A DNA stretch of 64,000 nt from DAOPZC01 sp035353175. Its GTDB lineage: Bacteria > Verrucomicrobiota > Kiritimatiellia > RFP12 > UBA1067. The stretch is taken from contig DAOPZC010000015.1 of assembly GCA_035353175.1 (NCBI GenBank), positions 1-64,000 of the forward strand, read 5' to 3'. Positions within the stretch are counted from its first letter, which is position 1. Every line of letters begins with the position of its first letter. Below the pieces are notes generated by a model. The model was not told the DNA's origin. It made no database searches and saw nothing but the letters and a program-made list of their open reading frames with translations. The position numbers and the translations under genes are program-made. Shown in pieces: positions 43,108 through 52,390 of this stretch.

Positions 43108-46100
43108 ATGAAACGGATGTGTTTGCTCATCGCGGGCGTCTGCGCCGCGACGGTTACGGCAACGGCGCAACTGGGCGCGGAATTGATCGGCAACGGCGAT
43201 CTCTCGAAACTCGATGAGAAGGGGTGGCCGGTGGGCTGGCCGGGCGGCCGTCAGGCGCGTGTCGAGAAGGATGTGGCCGGGAACCGGCTGGTGCTCGACG
43301 GGCCTGGCGCGGGCGTGAATTTCAAGATTCCGCTCAAACCGGAGTACGGTCAGCTCAAGCTCGCCATGAAGATGAAGGTTACGGGCGTGACGCTCGGCAA
43401 GGAGAGCTGGCAGACCGGCCGCCTCACGATGTCGTATCACAGCGCGGCGGGCGAGCGCGTGGGTGAGTGGCCGAACGTTTTCGGCCTGACCGGCACGTCG
43501 GAGTGGACCGACTGCGAGCGCGTCTATCCGATCCCCACGAATGCGGTGACGCTGCAGATCAGCCCGTGCAACCTGGGCGCGGCGGGGCGCGTCGAGTTCC
43601 GGAACCTGTCGCTGACGGTCTGCCGCGTGCGCGCGCTGGTCAAGGCGGATGCGCCGCTGCCGCCGGGGGCGGAGGCGGCGCCGTGGAGCATCGGCGACGC
43701 GTGGCGGCAGACCACGCCGGCGCGCGAGCGGGTCTGCCTCAACGGTCTGTGGGGCTTCCGTCCGCTCATGAAAGGCGAGGCCGCCGGAGCCGTTCCGGCT
43801 GCGGGCGACTGCTGGGGTTGGTTCAAGGTGCCGGGCATCTGGCCGAACAACGGGCCCGAGTTCGAGACCGGCGCGCAGACGGTCTGGCTCGCGCCGTGGC
43901 TGGAGGAACGGGGCGGCGCGGCGGCGTTCGACCAGGCGTGGTACAAGCGGCGCTTCACCGTGCCGCAGGCGTGGGCCGGCCGCCGCGTCGCGCTCGACTT
44001 CACGATGCTGCAGACGCACGCCAAGGCCTATGTGGACGGCGTGGCGTGTGGCGAGCTGTGGTATCCGGGCGGCGAGCTGGAGCTGACCGGCGCGCTCAAG
44101 TCGGGCGCCGAGCAGGAGCTGGCGCTGCTGGTGACGGCGCGCCCGCTGACCACCGAGCGCAACGCGTTCATGGCGCCGGACCGCATCATCACCGACAAGG
44201 CCAGCGTGAAGCTCAAAGGCATCACCGGCGACCTTTTCCTCTGCGCCATGCCGGCCGCGGCGCGGCTCGAGGACGTGCAGGTCATCACCTCGGTCAAAGA
44301 CGGGGCCATCACGTTCGCAACGGAGGGCGAGGGACTGGGGACGGGGAGTTACCGGCTGCGCGCGGAGGTGACGGGCTGCGGCGAGGCGAAGCGCGTGTTC
44401 GAGTCCGGCGCGCTGACGCCCGACGCGGCGGGCACGCTGCGCTTCACGGCGGCTTGGGCGGACGCGAAGCGATGGGACACCGACACGCCGCAGAACCGCT
44501 ACACGGCGACGCTGACGCTGAGCGATGCGGCGGGCCAGGCGCTGGACACGCTGACGCCGGTGAGCTTCGGTTTCCGTGAGATCCGCATCCAGGGGCGCGA
44601 CTTCGTGTTGAACGGCGCGCCGGTCCATCTGCGCGCGCTGTACAACAACAGCGCGAACGGCAGCGCCGATAAGGCCGGCAAGGCCGCCGCGCGCGAGCTC
44701 TGCCGGCGCATGGCCGAGTACGGGTTCAACGCGCTGATCGCCGGCAACTACGATTTCACGCCGGGTTCGGTGGGCTATCTCGACGGTCTATTGGAGGCGT
44801 GCGACGAGAAGGGCATGCTGATGGCCTTCTCGTTGCCGCACATGAAAGATTTCGGCTACAAGCTGGATGATCCCAAGACGGCCGAGCTCTACCGCAAGCA
44901 GACCGCGTGGCTGATCCGGCGCGCGCGGAATCATCCCGCGGTGATTTTCTATGCGCTGAACCACAACAGCACCGGGTACTACGGCGATCAGAATCCGATG
45001 AAGATCGATGGCGTGTACGAGATTCCCGAAGTCGAGGCCACCAAAAACATGTGGTGGGCTCGCAACCGTAAACAGGCGCGCCTCACGGATGCCATCGCCA
45101 AGGCGATCGATCCCACGCGGCCGGTCTACCACCATCAGTCGGGCAACTTGGGCGACATGCACACGGTGAACTGTTACCTCAACTGGGCGCCGGTGCAGGA
45201 GCGCAGCGACTGGACCGAACACTGGTCCACGCAAGGCGTCAAGCCGCTTTTCTTCGTGGAATGGGGGCTGCCGCACATTTCGAGCTGGTCGAGTTACCGC
45301 GGGCCGCAGTTCATCTGGCGCTGCGAGGCGTTCCAGAGCCTGTGGGCGGCCGAATTCGCGGCGCAGTTCTGGGGTGACGCGGCGTATCTCGACGACGACG
45401 CGGCGGTCAAGGCGCTGGACCACGAGGCGGCGCTGTGGGCCAGGGGCAAACCTTTCGCGTGGAGCACGCTCAATCAGCCGCTGCGTAATCTGCCGCAGAA
45501 CTATACGGGCGTGCAGGCCCTTTTCGCGAACGACAACTGGCGCTCGCACCGCGCGTGGGGAGTGTCGGCGATGCTGCCGTGGGATCAGGGCGATTTTTGG
45601 CGGCGCATGGCGGCGACGCCGACGGCGGAGGTGCCCGACGCGCTCAAGGGCCTCAAATGCCCGGGACTGATGCCTGACCGCACGCAGCCGGGCGGGCAGT
45701 ACATCCAGGACCTGGGCGTGCCCGAAGCCTTCGAGCCGACCGCGATCGGCAAGGCGATGCTGCGCTGGAACATGCAGGACTGCGCGTTCATCGGCGGACC
45801 TGCCGAGATGTTCACGTCGAAGGAGCATCTTTTCCCTTCGGGCGCAACGGTGAAGAAGAGTCTGGTGGTGCTCAATGATCGGCGCCGCAAACAGAGCGTG
45901 GCGTGGACCTGGCGGCTGTGGAATAAGGGAGACAAACTGATCGAGAAGTCCGGCACGATCGAGGTGGCGGCCGGCGGCAAAGCGGTTGTGCCTGTGGAAT
46001 TCACGCTTCCGAAGAAGGCTCGGGACGGCGAGGGGTATCGGCTGACCGCGGTGTTCAACTTTGAAGGCGGGGCGACGCAGGTGGACGAACTGGCGGTGAC

Positions 46101-47457
46101 GGCGGTGAAGCCGCCGGCCAAACCGGTCTTGGCCAAGCCGGTGCTGCTCTACGATCCCGCCGGGTTGACCGCCAAGGTGTTTGACCGCCTGCAGGTCCCG
46201 TATTCGGCCTTCGACGGGGGCCGCGCGCCGGCCTTGGACGAGGTGGTCGTGATCGGCCGCGAGGCGTTGGACGAGAAGGGTATCCAGTGGTTGCCCAAGG
46301 TCGCCGATGGCGCGCGGGTGCTGGTGTTCGAGCAGCGGGCGGCGGTGCTGGAAAGGTTGCTCGGATTCCGCATCGCGGAGCGCGGAGCGCGGCGGCTTTT
46401 CACGCGCTTTGCGCATCCCGTGACGCAGCCGTTCGACGATGCGTGCTTCCGTGACTGGACTGGCTCGGCGACGTTGCTGCCGCCGCATCTGGGCGGGCTG
46501 CCCGAGGCGGAGACGCACGATCCGAAGTGGAGGTGGTGCGGTTTCGAGAACACGCATGTCTGGCGATGCGGGAGCCGAGGCAACGTGGCGTCGGTCCTGA
46601 TCGAGAAGCCGGCGAAGGGCGACTGGCGGGCGCTGGTCGACGGCGAGTTCGATCTCCAGTACGCCGCTCTCTTGGAGAACGTGGAGGGTCGGGGGCGCGT
46701 GATCTTCTGCCAGTTGGATGTGACGGGGCGCACCGAGAACGATCCGGTGGCCGACCGGCTGGTGGTGAACCTTCTGGACTATCTTGACCGGGCGCAAGCC
46801 GAGACCAAACGGGCGACCGTCGGGTTGGGCGGAGTGTGCGAGACACTGCTGCGCGGTATGGGGGTGGTCGCGGTCCCGGACGGTGTGGAGAAGACGAGTG
46901 CCTCCGGGCGGCTGCTGGTGGCCGGGCCGGGTGCGGTGCCGCCGCAGGGGCTTGCTCAGGCCGTGGAACAGGGAATGAACGTCCTGTGTCTGGGGCTGAG
47001 CGACGCGGATCTTCAGGCGTGGTGTCCGGTGCCGGTTGCGACCGTGCGCACGAACGCGTGCTTCGCGCGCATCGAACGGCGGCCTTCAGAACTGAACGGG
47101 CTCTGCAACGCCGATTGGGCGTGGCACGGGAGGATGACCTTCGACGCGCTGGCTGTGCCGGAGGGCGAGCGGGCGTCGGCGAGCCCGGCGCTGCGCGTGA
47201 TCCGTCACGGGAAAGGCCGCGTGGTGCTGTGGCAGGTCCCGCCGTGGCAGATCGACGAAAAGGCCAAGCCCTATCTGCGCACCAGCAAGCGGCATGCGAA
47301 CGCGATGGCGGCGCGGCTCCTGGCCAATCTCGGCGCCGGATTCAAGACGCCGCTGGCCGAACGTTTCGCGGTGCCGGTCGCGAAGGCGTGGCTGAACAGC
47401 TGCTATCTCGACGTCCCCGAGGCTGGCGACGATCCCTACCGATATTACCGCTGGTAG
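43108..47457 (+). CDS. Very large secreted GH2-like protein with altered active site
   Basis: 1449 residues with a Sec signal ending near TATAQLG. Domains: a CBM-like jelly roll (about 25-175), the GH2 sugar-binding domain (205-360), an Ig-like domain (375-490), a TIM barrel (500-780), and a long C-terminal region with beta domains (about 900-1000) and a Rossmann-like part (1015-1210). The nucleophile position appears intact (E718 in FFVEWG). The acid/base position, normally N-E, reads N618-H619 in FYALNHNS, so activity is uncertain. RNase HIII follows 48 bp downstream with its own promoter. Confidence 0.8.
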   Translation: MKRMCLLIAGVCAATVTATAQLGAELIGNGDLSKLDEKGWPVGWPGGRQARVEKDVAGNRLVLDGPGAGVNFKIPLKPEYGQLKLAMKMKVTGVTLGKESWQTGRLTMSYHSAAGERVGEWPNVFGLTGTSEWTDCERVYPIPTNAVTLQISPCNLGAAGRVEFRNLSLTVCRVRALVKADAPLPPGAEAAPWSIGDAWRQTTPARERVCLNGLWGFRPLMKGEAAGAVPAAGDCWGWFKVPGIWPNNGPEFETGAQTVWLAPWLEERGGAAAFDQAWYKRRFTVPQAWAGRRVALDFTMLQTHAKAYVDGVACGELWYPGGELELTGALKSGAEQELALLVTARPLTTERNAFMAPDRIITDKASVKLKGITGDLFLCAMPAAARLEDVQVITSVKDGAITFATEGEGLGTGSYRLRAEVTGCGEAKRVFESGALTPDAAGTLRFTAAWADAKRWDTDTPQNRYTATLTLSDAAGQALDTLTPVSFGFREIRIQGRDFVLNGAPVHLRALYNNSANGSADKAGKAAARELCRRMAEYGFNALIAGNYDFTPGSVGYLDGLLEACDEKGMLMAFSLPHMKDFGYKLDDPKTAELYRKQTAWLIRRARNHPAVIFYALNHNSTGYYGDQNPMKIDGVYEIPEVEATKNMWWARNRKQARLTDAIAKAIDPTRPVYHHQSGNLGDMHTVNCYLNWAPVQERSDWTEHWSTQGVKPLFFVEWGLPHISSWSSYRGPQFIWRCEAFQSLWAAEFAAQFWGDAAYLDDDAAVKALDHEAALWARGKPFAWSTLNQPLRNLPQNYTGVQALFANDNWRSHRAWGVSAMLPWDQGDFWRRMAATPTAEVPDALKGLKCPGLMPDRTQPGGQYIQDLGVPEAFEPTAIGKAMLRWNMQDCAFIGGPAEMFTSKEHLFPSGATVKKSLVVLNDRRRKQSVAWTWRLWNKGDKLIEKSGTIEVAAGGKAVVPVEFTLPKKARDGEGYRLTAVFNFEGGATQVDELAVTAVKPPAKPVLAKPVLLYDPAGLTAKVFDRLQVPYSAFDGGRAPALDEVVVIGREALDEKGIQWLPKVADGARVLVFEQRAAVLERLLGFRIAERGARRLFTRFAHPVTQPFDDACFRDWTGSATLLPPHLGGLPEAETHDPKWRWCGFENTHVWRCGSRGNVASVLIEKPAKGDWRALVDGEFDLQYAALLENVEGRGRVIFCQLDVTGRTENDPVADRLVVNLLDYLDRAQAETKRATVGLGGVCETLLRGMGVVAVPDGVEKTSASGRLLVAGPGAVPPQGLAQAVEQGMNVLCLGLSDADLQAWCPVPVATVRTNACFARIERRPSELNGLCNADWAWHGRMTFDALAVPEGERASASPALRVIRHGKGRVVLWQVPPWQIDEKAKPYLRTSKRHANAMAARLLANLGAGFKTPLAERFAVPVAKAWLNSCYLDVPEAGDDPYRYYRW

Positions 47458-47467
47458 ACCTTCCGGC

Positions 47468-47496
47468 TTGTCACCCCCGAACGCTTGTGGTGTAAT
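47468..47496 (+). promoter_or_regulatory. Promoter of rnhC, predicted leaderless
   Basis: TTGTCA (47468-47473) and TGTAAT (47491-47496) are separated by exactly 17 bp. The ATG at 47506 is 9 nt past the -10, so the message would begin within about 1-3 nt of the start codon. No Shine-Dalgarno is present. Confidence 0.6.
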
Positions 47497-47505
47497 CAAT
47501 ACGCG

Positions 47506-48486
47506 ATGGAAATCAAAAAGAATTCGTATACCTTCGTGCTTACGAAGGAGCAGCAGGAGGCGCTCAAGATCCTGCTCAACATGGGCAATTACAAGCGCAA
47601 AGAGGTGCCGCACACGCTGATCGCGGTCGAGGCGCAGGATTGCGTGGTCAATCTCTATAAGAGCGGAAAATGCCTCGTGCAAGGCAAAGGCGCCGAAGAT
47701 TTCGTGCTCTTTTTTCTCGAGCCGAACGTGCTCCAGTCCGCAACCGTCGGGTATGAGGAAATCCTGAACCCCGACCTCGTTGCACCTCACATGGGCATCG
47801 ACGAGAGCGGCAAAGGCGATTTCTTCGGGCCTCTCGTGGCTTGCGCGGTTTATGTGGATCCCGACCTCGCGCACGCCATGCAGGACCTCGGCGTGAAGGA
47901 CTGCAAACTGCTCACCGACAAGGCGGTTTTTTTCATCGGCAACAAGACACGGCAGCTTCTCGGCCCCAAGCGCTTTGCCATGGTCGCCATCGGCCCGGAG
48001 GCCTACAACCGGCTCTATGCCAAGATGCGCAACGTGAACACCCTTCTGGCGTGGGCACATGCCCGCTGTATCGAGAACCTGATGGAGTCTGTGCCGGACT
48101 GCCCGCGCGCGGTGGCCGACCAGTTCGGCGCGAAGCAGGTGATCGAACGGGCGCTGATGAAAAAGGGCCGCTCGATCAAGCTCGAGCAGCGGCATAAGGC
48201 GGAATCCGACATTGCGGTCGCCGCGGCCTCCGTGCTCGCCCGCGAGGCGTTTCTGCGCGGCCTTGTCCGCTTAGGTGAGACGTACGGCATCCAAGCGCAC
48301 AAAGGCGCGTCAGAGCAGGTCAAGGCTTCGGCCATCGAACTGATCAAGAAGGCCGGGCCGGAGGTTCTGATCAAGACCTGCAAGTGCCACTTCCGCACGG
48401 CCGATCAGGTGCTCGCCGCCTGCGGCTCCTCTCGGGCCGCGCTCGGTCCCGACGGCCAAGCGGTGTCGCGTCCGAAGGATGCGTGA
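47506..48486 (+). CDS. rnhC: Ribonuclease HIII
   Basis: 326 residues from ATG 47506. An N-terminal TBP-like substrate-binding domain (about 1-85) distinguishes HIII from HII. The catalytic core begins HMGIDESGKGDFFGPLVACA near 97 with the conserved Asp-Glu pair; KDCKLLTDK near 135 and AESDIAVAAASVLAREAF near 229 supply further acidic residues. It cleaves RNA in RNA-DNA hybrids. Its promoter overlaps the gap after the GH2-like gene. Confidence 0.93.
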   Translation: MEIKKNSYTFVLTKEQQEALKILLNMGNYKRKEVPHTLIAVEAQDCVVNLYKSGKCLVQGKGAEDFVLFFLEPNVLQSATVGYEEILNPDLVAPHMGIDESGKGDFFGPLVACAVYVDPDLAHAMQDLGVKDCKLLTDKAVFFIGNKTRQLLGPKRFAMVAIGPEAYNRLYAKMRNVNTLLAWAHARCIENLMESVPDCPRAVADQFGAKQVIERALMKKGRSIKLEQRHKAESDIAVAAASVLAREAFLRGLVRLGETYGIQAHKGASEQVKASAIELIKKAGPEVLIKTCKCHFRTADQVLAACGSSRAALGPDGQAVSRPKDA

Positions 48487-48525
48487 TGCGCAAACGCTCA
48501 ACGTCGCGCACGGAACGTTGAACGG

Positions 48526-48559
48526 GGAAAAGAAAAGGGGCAAGCCGGTCGCTTGCCCC
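48526..48559 (-). terminator. Intrinsic terminator of the low-complexity secreted protein gene
   Basis: GGGGCAAGC (48537-48545) pairs with GCTTGCCCC (48551-48559). On the minus strand the stem is followed by TTTTCTTTT. It lies about 70 bp past the stop of the gene at 48629. Confidence 0.8.
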
Positions 48560-48628
48560 AGATTGGAATCGTGCCAAGCCTAGCGCTGGCCGATTCGAAT
48601 CTCGCCGATCACCGCGCCTGTTCACGGG

Positions 48629-49243
48629 TCACGGCTGCACCCATTCACGCGTGCGTCTCACTTCCCAGCGTCCCGGCTGCCATTGCTTGATGCGGCGCCC
48701 GTATGCGTCGAAGGTTTCGATCCAGCAGCCTTCGACCCACACGCGGCTCTCGCGCTCTTGCCAATAGCCGCTCGGAGCCACGACGACAGGCGCCGGCGCG
48801 GCCACGACGACAGGCGCGGGCTCGGCCACCACGACGGGCGGCGGGGTCGGCGTCGGCACCCGCAGCGCGCCCATGACAAGACCGACGACAGCTCCTTCGG
48901 GGCTGGGCCCCGGTCCCGGTCCGGGCCCGAAAACAGGTCCCCTCGGAGCGTGCGGAGAGCCTCCGTGGTGATGCTCGGGGCCAGAGCTGAAGCCGGGGCC
49001 TCTCGGGGTTTGATGGCCGCCGCCGGATGGGGGGGTGCCCCCTCCCGGTCTGACCGAGTTGCCGCCGGGGGCCTGGGGGCTGCCGCCAGAGTGCTGTCCC
49101 TGTCCTGCGCCGCCGCCTTGATTTACCTCGGGGCGTTGTCCGGGCCCACCTTGAGGCCCGGGGGCTGCCGGCGCCGAACCCGCCGTTATCACACATGTCG
49201 CCGCAATCAATCCCCATAAAACCGTTTTGTTTGTGTTTTTCAT
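48629..49243 (-). CDS. Secreted Gly/Pro-rich protein with C-terminal YxW-type motif
   Basis: 204 residues from ATG 49243, where AAGGAAG and a Sec signal (MKNTNKTVLWGLIAATCVIT) support the start. Residues about 30-95 are Gly/Pro/Gln/His-rich low complexity. An Ala/Pro/Val repeat (VVVAEPAPVVVAAPAPVVVA) follows near 120-145, then a compact C-terminal module with GYWQERESRVWVEGCW and GRWEVRRTREWV. Tryptophan-rich modules of this form occur in small cell-envelope proteins of Gram-negatives, but the function is unknown. Confidence 0.68.
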   Translation of the reverse strand: MKNTNKTVLWGLIAATCVITAGSAPAAPGPQGGPGQRPEVNQGGGAGQGQHSGGSPQAPGGNSVRPGGGTPPSGGGHQTPRGPGFSSGPEHHHGGSPHAPRGPVFGPGPGPGPSPEGAVVGLVMGALRVPTPTPPPVVVAEPAPVVVAAPAPVVVAPSGYWQERESRVWVEGCWIETFDAYGRRIKQWQPGRWEVRRTREWVQP

Positions 49244-49509
49244 GGTGCTTCCTTTCTGACGCGCCGGAATGGCTCCTTCCATTCACTGCCGCATCTCTTA
49301 AACAACCGCATTAAACGGTTGCTTAATCACTTTATTGCCTTGGACCGTTTATATTATTCATCTTTTTTGAAGAGTCCGCAAGAGGGGGCGTGATATTCCA
49401 GCCAAAAGGAGATTTTGGACCAGAGAATGGCGAGCATCGGATCGAGATTGCTTATTGCCGACGCCGGCGGTTTTTGGCTTAATACGCGGCAAAGCAAAGG
49501 ATTTGATGT

Positions 49510-50205
49510 ATGGCAGAACTGATTGTCGCTCTCGATGTCTCCTCGACCGCCGAAGTCGAAAATACCGTTGACCGTCTCGGCGCGGCGGTTTCATTCTACA
49601 AAATCGGGCTGGAACTTTTCAGCGCGGAGGGTCCGGATGTCGTCCGCGCCGTCAAAAGCCGCGGCAAAAAGGTCTTCTTGGATCTGAAGCTGCACGATAT
49701 TCCGCGCACCGTGGAGCGCGCGGTCAAAGCGGGTGCGGCGTTGGGCGTAGACCTGATGACCATCCACGCATCGGGCTGCAAAACCATGATCCGGGCGGCC
49801 AAGGACGCGGCTCTTTCCTGCGGCCCGAACGCGCCCAGAATCTTGGCGGTGACCGTTCTGACCAGCCTCGACCAGTCCGACCTCGGCGATCTCGGGGTTA
49901 ACCGCGAGATGAAGGCCCAGGTTGAGGCATTGGGCTTGCTCGCGTGCGGGAACGGCGCGGACGGCATTGTCTGCTCGCCCAAAGAAGTGGCCAACATGCG
50001 CGCGGTGCTCGGGCCCCGGGCGCTGCTGGTGACGCCGGGGGTGCGTCCGTCCGGAGCCGCCGTCGGCGACCAGAAACGCGTGGCGACGCCTGGCCAGGCC
50101 GTGGCGGACGGGTCAACGCACCTGGTGGTCGGGCGCCCCATCCTCGAGGCGGTCGATCCCGCCGCCGCCGCGCGGGCGATCATCGCCGAGATGGCGGGCG
50201 TGTGA
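49510..50205 (+). CDS. pyrF: Orotidine 5'-phosphate decarboxylase
   Basis: 231-residue pyrimidine enzyme converting OMP to UMP. The Lys-Asp catalytic array is visible as VFLDLKLHDIPRTV (about 56-69), with LIVALDVSS at the N-terminus and the phosphate-binding end TPGVRPSG (near 178). Length fits the bacterial class I family. AAAGGA precedes the ATG. It converges on the permease gene with a 5 bp gap. Confidence 0.95.
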   Translation: MAELIVALDVSSTAEVENTVDRLGAAVSFYKIGLELFSAEGPDVVRAVKSRGKKVFLDLKLHDIPRTVERAVKAGAALGVDLMTIHASGCKTMIRAAKDAALSCGPNAPRILAVTVLTSLDQSDLGDLGVNREMKAQVEALGLLACGNGADGIVCSPKEVANMRAVLGPRALLVTPGVRPSGAAVGDQKRVATPGQAVADGSTHLVVGRPILEAVDPAAAARAIIAEMAGV

Positions 50206-50210
50206 CGGGC

Positions 50211-51446
50211 TTAACGCATCAGCAGCAGCCAGACGAAAAGCACGCCCAGCGAGGCGAGGGTAACCGGCACGCCCGCGCGGGCGTGTTCCCTGAAGCTCAG
50301 CGACACGCCCTGCCGCTGCGCCTGCTCGATCACGATCAGGTTCGCGATGCTGCCGATCGTGATGAGGTTCCCGGCGAACGTGCTCGACAGGGCCAGCACG
50401 TACCAGGACTCGTTGCCGGCACCTTCCAGAAAGCGCACCAGCAGCATGACGGCGGGCACATTGCTCACCAGATTGCTCAGCAGCGCACCCACGGCGGTCA
50501 GCGCGAAAGGGGCTGCGACGGTGATGCCGTGATTCGCCAGCCAGGACAGGGTACGTTCCGGGGTCCCGGTGGTTTCAATGCCGGCGATCACCACGAAGAG
50601 CCCGCAGAAGAGCATGATGAGGCTCCAGTCGATCAAGCCCAACAGCCGCCGCACGTCCATGCGGCGGCTGCACAGCAGAATCCCTCCGGCCGTCAGCGCG
50701 GTGATCTCGCGCGGCACACTCGTGAAGAAAAGCGCGATGACCCCCGCCATGACCAGCAGCCCCTTCCACATCTGCCAGGAGGGCTGGCCGTCGGTTTGAG
50801 GCCAAAGGTCTGAAGCCGGAGGAGACGGTTTTTCGCTGGCGAGCCGGCCGCGGTAGAGGAAGAGCAGGATGCCATAGGCGGCGGCCATGGCCGCGAGCGT
50901 CGGTACGCTGCACCAGAGCAGGAAATGTCCGAAATGGAGCTTTCCCATCTGGCCGATCAGCATGTTTTGCGGATTGCCGATGAGGGTTGCCGCCGAACCG
51001 ATGTTGCTGGAGCAGGCGAGGCCGATCAGATACGGCATGGGGTTCAGCCTAGCCCGCAGCACGGCCACGGTCAGGATCGGGGTGAAGGCGAGGCAGACGA
51101 TGTCGTTGACCAACACCGCCGACAGAACGCCGCTCACCGCCATGAGCAGGAAGAGGAACCGTCTGGGGTGCGCCGTCAGTCGGCTGAGCGCCTCTGCGGC
51201 GCGCGCGTAAAACCCGCTCAAACGGAGCTGGGCCGAGACCAGCATCAGTCCGAACAGCAAGAGGAGCGTGGGCGCGTCGATCGAGGCGAGGGCGGATTTG
51301 AGCGGTAGCACGCCGGTCGTCACCATGGCGATCGCGCCCAGCAAAGCGATGCCGGTGCGGTCGATCGTCAGGCCCGGTACGCCGCCCGCCGCGATGCCGC
51401 AGTAGGTGATGCCGAAAATCATCCAGCAGGCCAGAGGGGTTGTCAT
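50211..51446 (-). CDS. Anion permease of the ArsB/NhaD-SLC13 superfamily
   Basis: 411 residues with about eleven hydrophobic segments. The pattern ALLGAIAMVTTGVLPLKSAL, VSGVLSAVLVNDIVCLAFTP, LACSSNIGSAATLIGNPQNM and, in the second half, SNLVSNVPAVMLLVRFL and TIGSIANLIVIEQA is the inverted-repeat arrangement of the ion transporter superfamily (ArsB, NhaD, DASS). The two Ser-Asn/Gly-Asn loops near 141-156 and 362-371 would form the ion site. The transported anion (citrate, arsenite, sulfate or dicarboxylate) cannot be read. No ars genes lie nearby. Confidence 0.85.
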   Translation of the reverse strand: MTTPLACWMIFGITYCGIAAGGVPGLTIDRTGIALLGAIAMVTTGVLPLKSALASIDAPTLLLLFGLMLVSAQLRLSGFYARAAEALSRLTAHPRRFLFLLMAVSGVLSAVLVNDIVCLAFTPILTVAVLRARLNPMPYLIGLACSSNIGSAATLIGNPQNMLIGQMGKLHFGHFLLWCSVPTLAAMAAAYGILLFLYRGRLASEKPSPPASDLWPQTDGQPSWQMWKGLLVMAGVIALFFTSVPREITALTAGGILLCSRRMDVRRLLGLIDWSLIMLFCGLFVVIAGIETTGTPERTLSWLANHGITVAAPFALTAVGALLSNLVSNVPAVMLLVRFLEGAGNESWYVLALSSTFAGNLITIGSIANLIVIEQAQRQGVSLSFREHARAGVPVTLASLGVLFVWLLLMR

Positions 51447-51540
51447 GCCCGCATATCATACCTGTCGGCCCGCGGTCCCGCAACCCCGTCCCGCTGCGGC
51501 GGGTGACGGCCGCGGCTCGGTCAAAACTCGGTTATTCCGG

Positions 51541-51569
51541 TTTACAGGAGGGGAGGGGTAAGGTAAAAT
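51541..51569 (+). promoter_or_regulatory. Promoter of the cupin-dhaKL-lsrF operon
   Basis: TTTACA (51541-51546) and TAAAAT (51564-51569) are separated by 17 bp. The start would lie near 51576. The leader of about 59 nt contains a small hairpin GCGCC-gcatca-GGCGC (51597-51612) before the AAAGGA Shine-Dalgarno. Confidence 0.6.
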
Positions 51570-51634
51570 CATGAGATTACGATAAAAAATCGCTTAGCGC
51601 CGCATCAGGCGCGATCACGGGAAAGGATGGGTTG

Positions 51635-52369
51635 ATGAAAAAAACGAGTGTTGTTCCCAACGTGCTGGTCGGCATGATGGTTGCCGGTTTGGGCGCGGGG
51701 ATGGTGGGGCTGACGACGGGGTGTTCGACGGCGTGTTGCGGATGCAAGGCTAACAAGGAGACGATCCAGATGAAGAGCGCGGATTTCTATAAGGATGGGA
51801 AGTTCGATGGTGCGAAGGCCAAGCAGGCCTATTTCGACATGATGACCCGGTTCAACGTGCCGGTCTACGGCGCGCTGAAAAAGGACGACAATTTCTTTTG
51901 GGCGGTCGATTTCGCCAAGGGCGATTTCGCCTCGTTCGGCATGGGCGGCGTGATTTGGGTGAATGAGAAGGCGGAGGGCTATTTCGGGCATGAGATCTAT
52001 CTGCTCCCGAACCAGAGCATCGCCGAACACCGCCATTTGCCCACGGCGGACAAGGACGGCAAGGCCATCCGCTGCAAGATCGAGAGTTGGCAGGTGCGCC
52101 ACGGTTATGTGTATGGATTCAGCGAGGTCGGCGAGCCCAATCTCGACACGTATCCGGAAGCCAAGGCGATGCTGTCCAAAGTCCAGATCCCGCACCTCAA
52201 GAGCGTGCATGTCGAGCGGTGGGAAGCCGATGGCTCGATCCACAAGCTGCCCGCGCCCGAGACGTGGCACTTCATGATGGGCGGTAAGGACGGGGCGATT
52301 GTGACCGAGTACGCGACGTACCACGACGGCGCGGGCCTGCGTTTCTCGGTGCCGGGAGTGGGTTTCTAA
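51635..52369 (+). CDS. D-lyxose-isomerase-like cupin, apparent lipoprotein
   Basis: 244 residues. A cupin barrel (about 85-244) resembles D-lyxose ketol-isomerases: EIYLLPNQSIAEHRHLP supplies H132 and H134, KIESW supplies E150 and PETWHF supplies H212, the usual metal ligands; the tail VTEYATYHDGAGLRFSVP also fits. The N-terminus is a lipoprotein signal with Cys at residue 30 (GLTTGC) followed by three more Cys. An internal AAGGAG and ATG at 51770 (Met46) could give a shorter cytosolic form. It is first in the operon with VOC, dhaK, dhaL and lsrF genes. The substrate is inferred to be an aldose/ketose. Confidence 0.75.
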   Translation: MKKTSVVPNVLVGMMVAGLGAGMVGLTTGCSTACCGCKANKETIQMKSADFYKDGKFDGAKAKQAYFDMMTRFNVPVYGALKKDDNFFWAVDFAKGDFASFGMGGVIWVNEKAEGYFGHEIYLLPNQSIAEHRHLPTADKDGKAIRCKIESWQVRHGYVYGFSEVGEPNLDTYPEAKAMLSKVQIPHLKSVHVERWEADGSIHKLPAPETWHFMMGGKDGAIVTEYATYHDGAGLRFSVPGVGF

Positions 52370-52390
52370 GTTCAACAAGGGAGAGATGTC

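Noticed and set aside
48645..49286. Alternative minus-strand frame of 213 codons in the low-complexity gene
   Set aside because: It is Arg-rich and lacks a signal peptide; the frame at 48629-49243 has a Shine-Dalgarno, signal peptide and a terminator.
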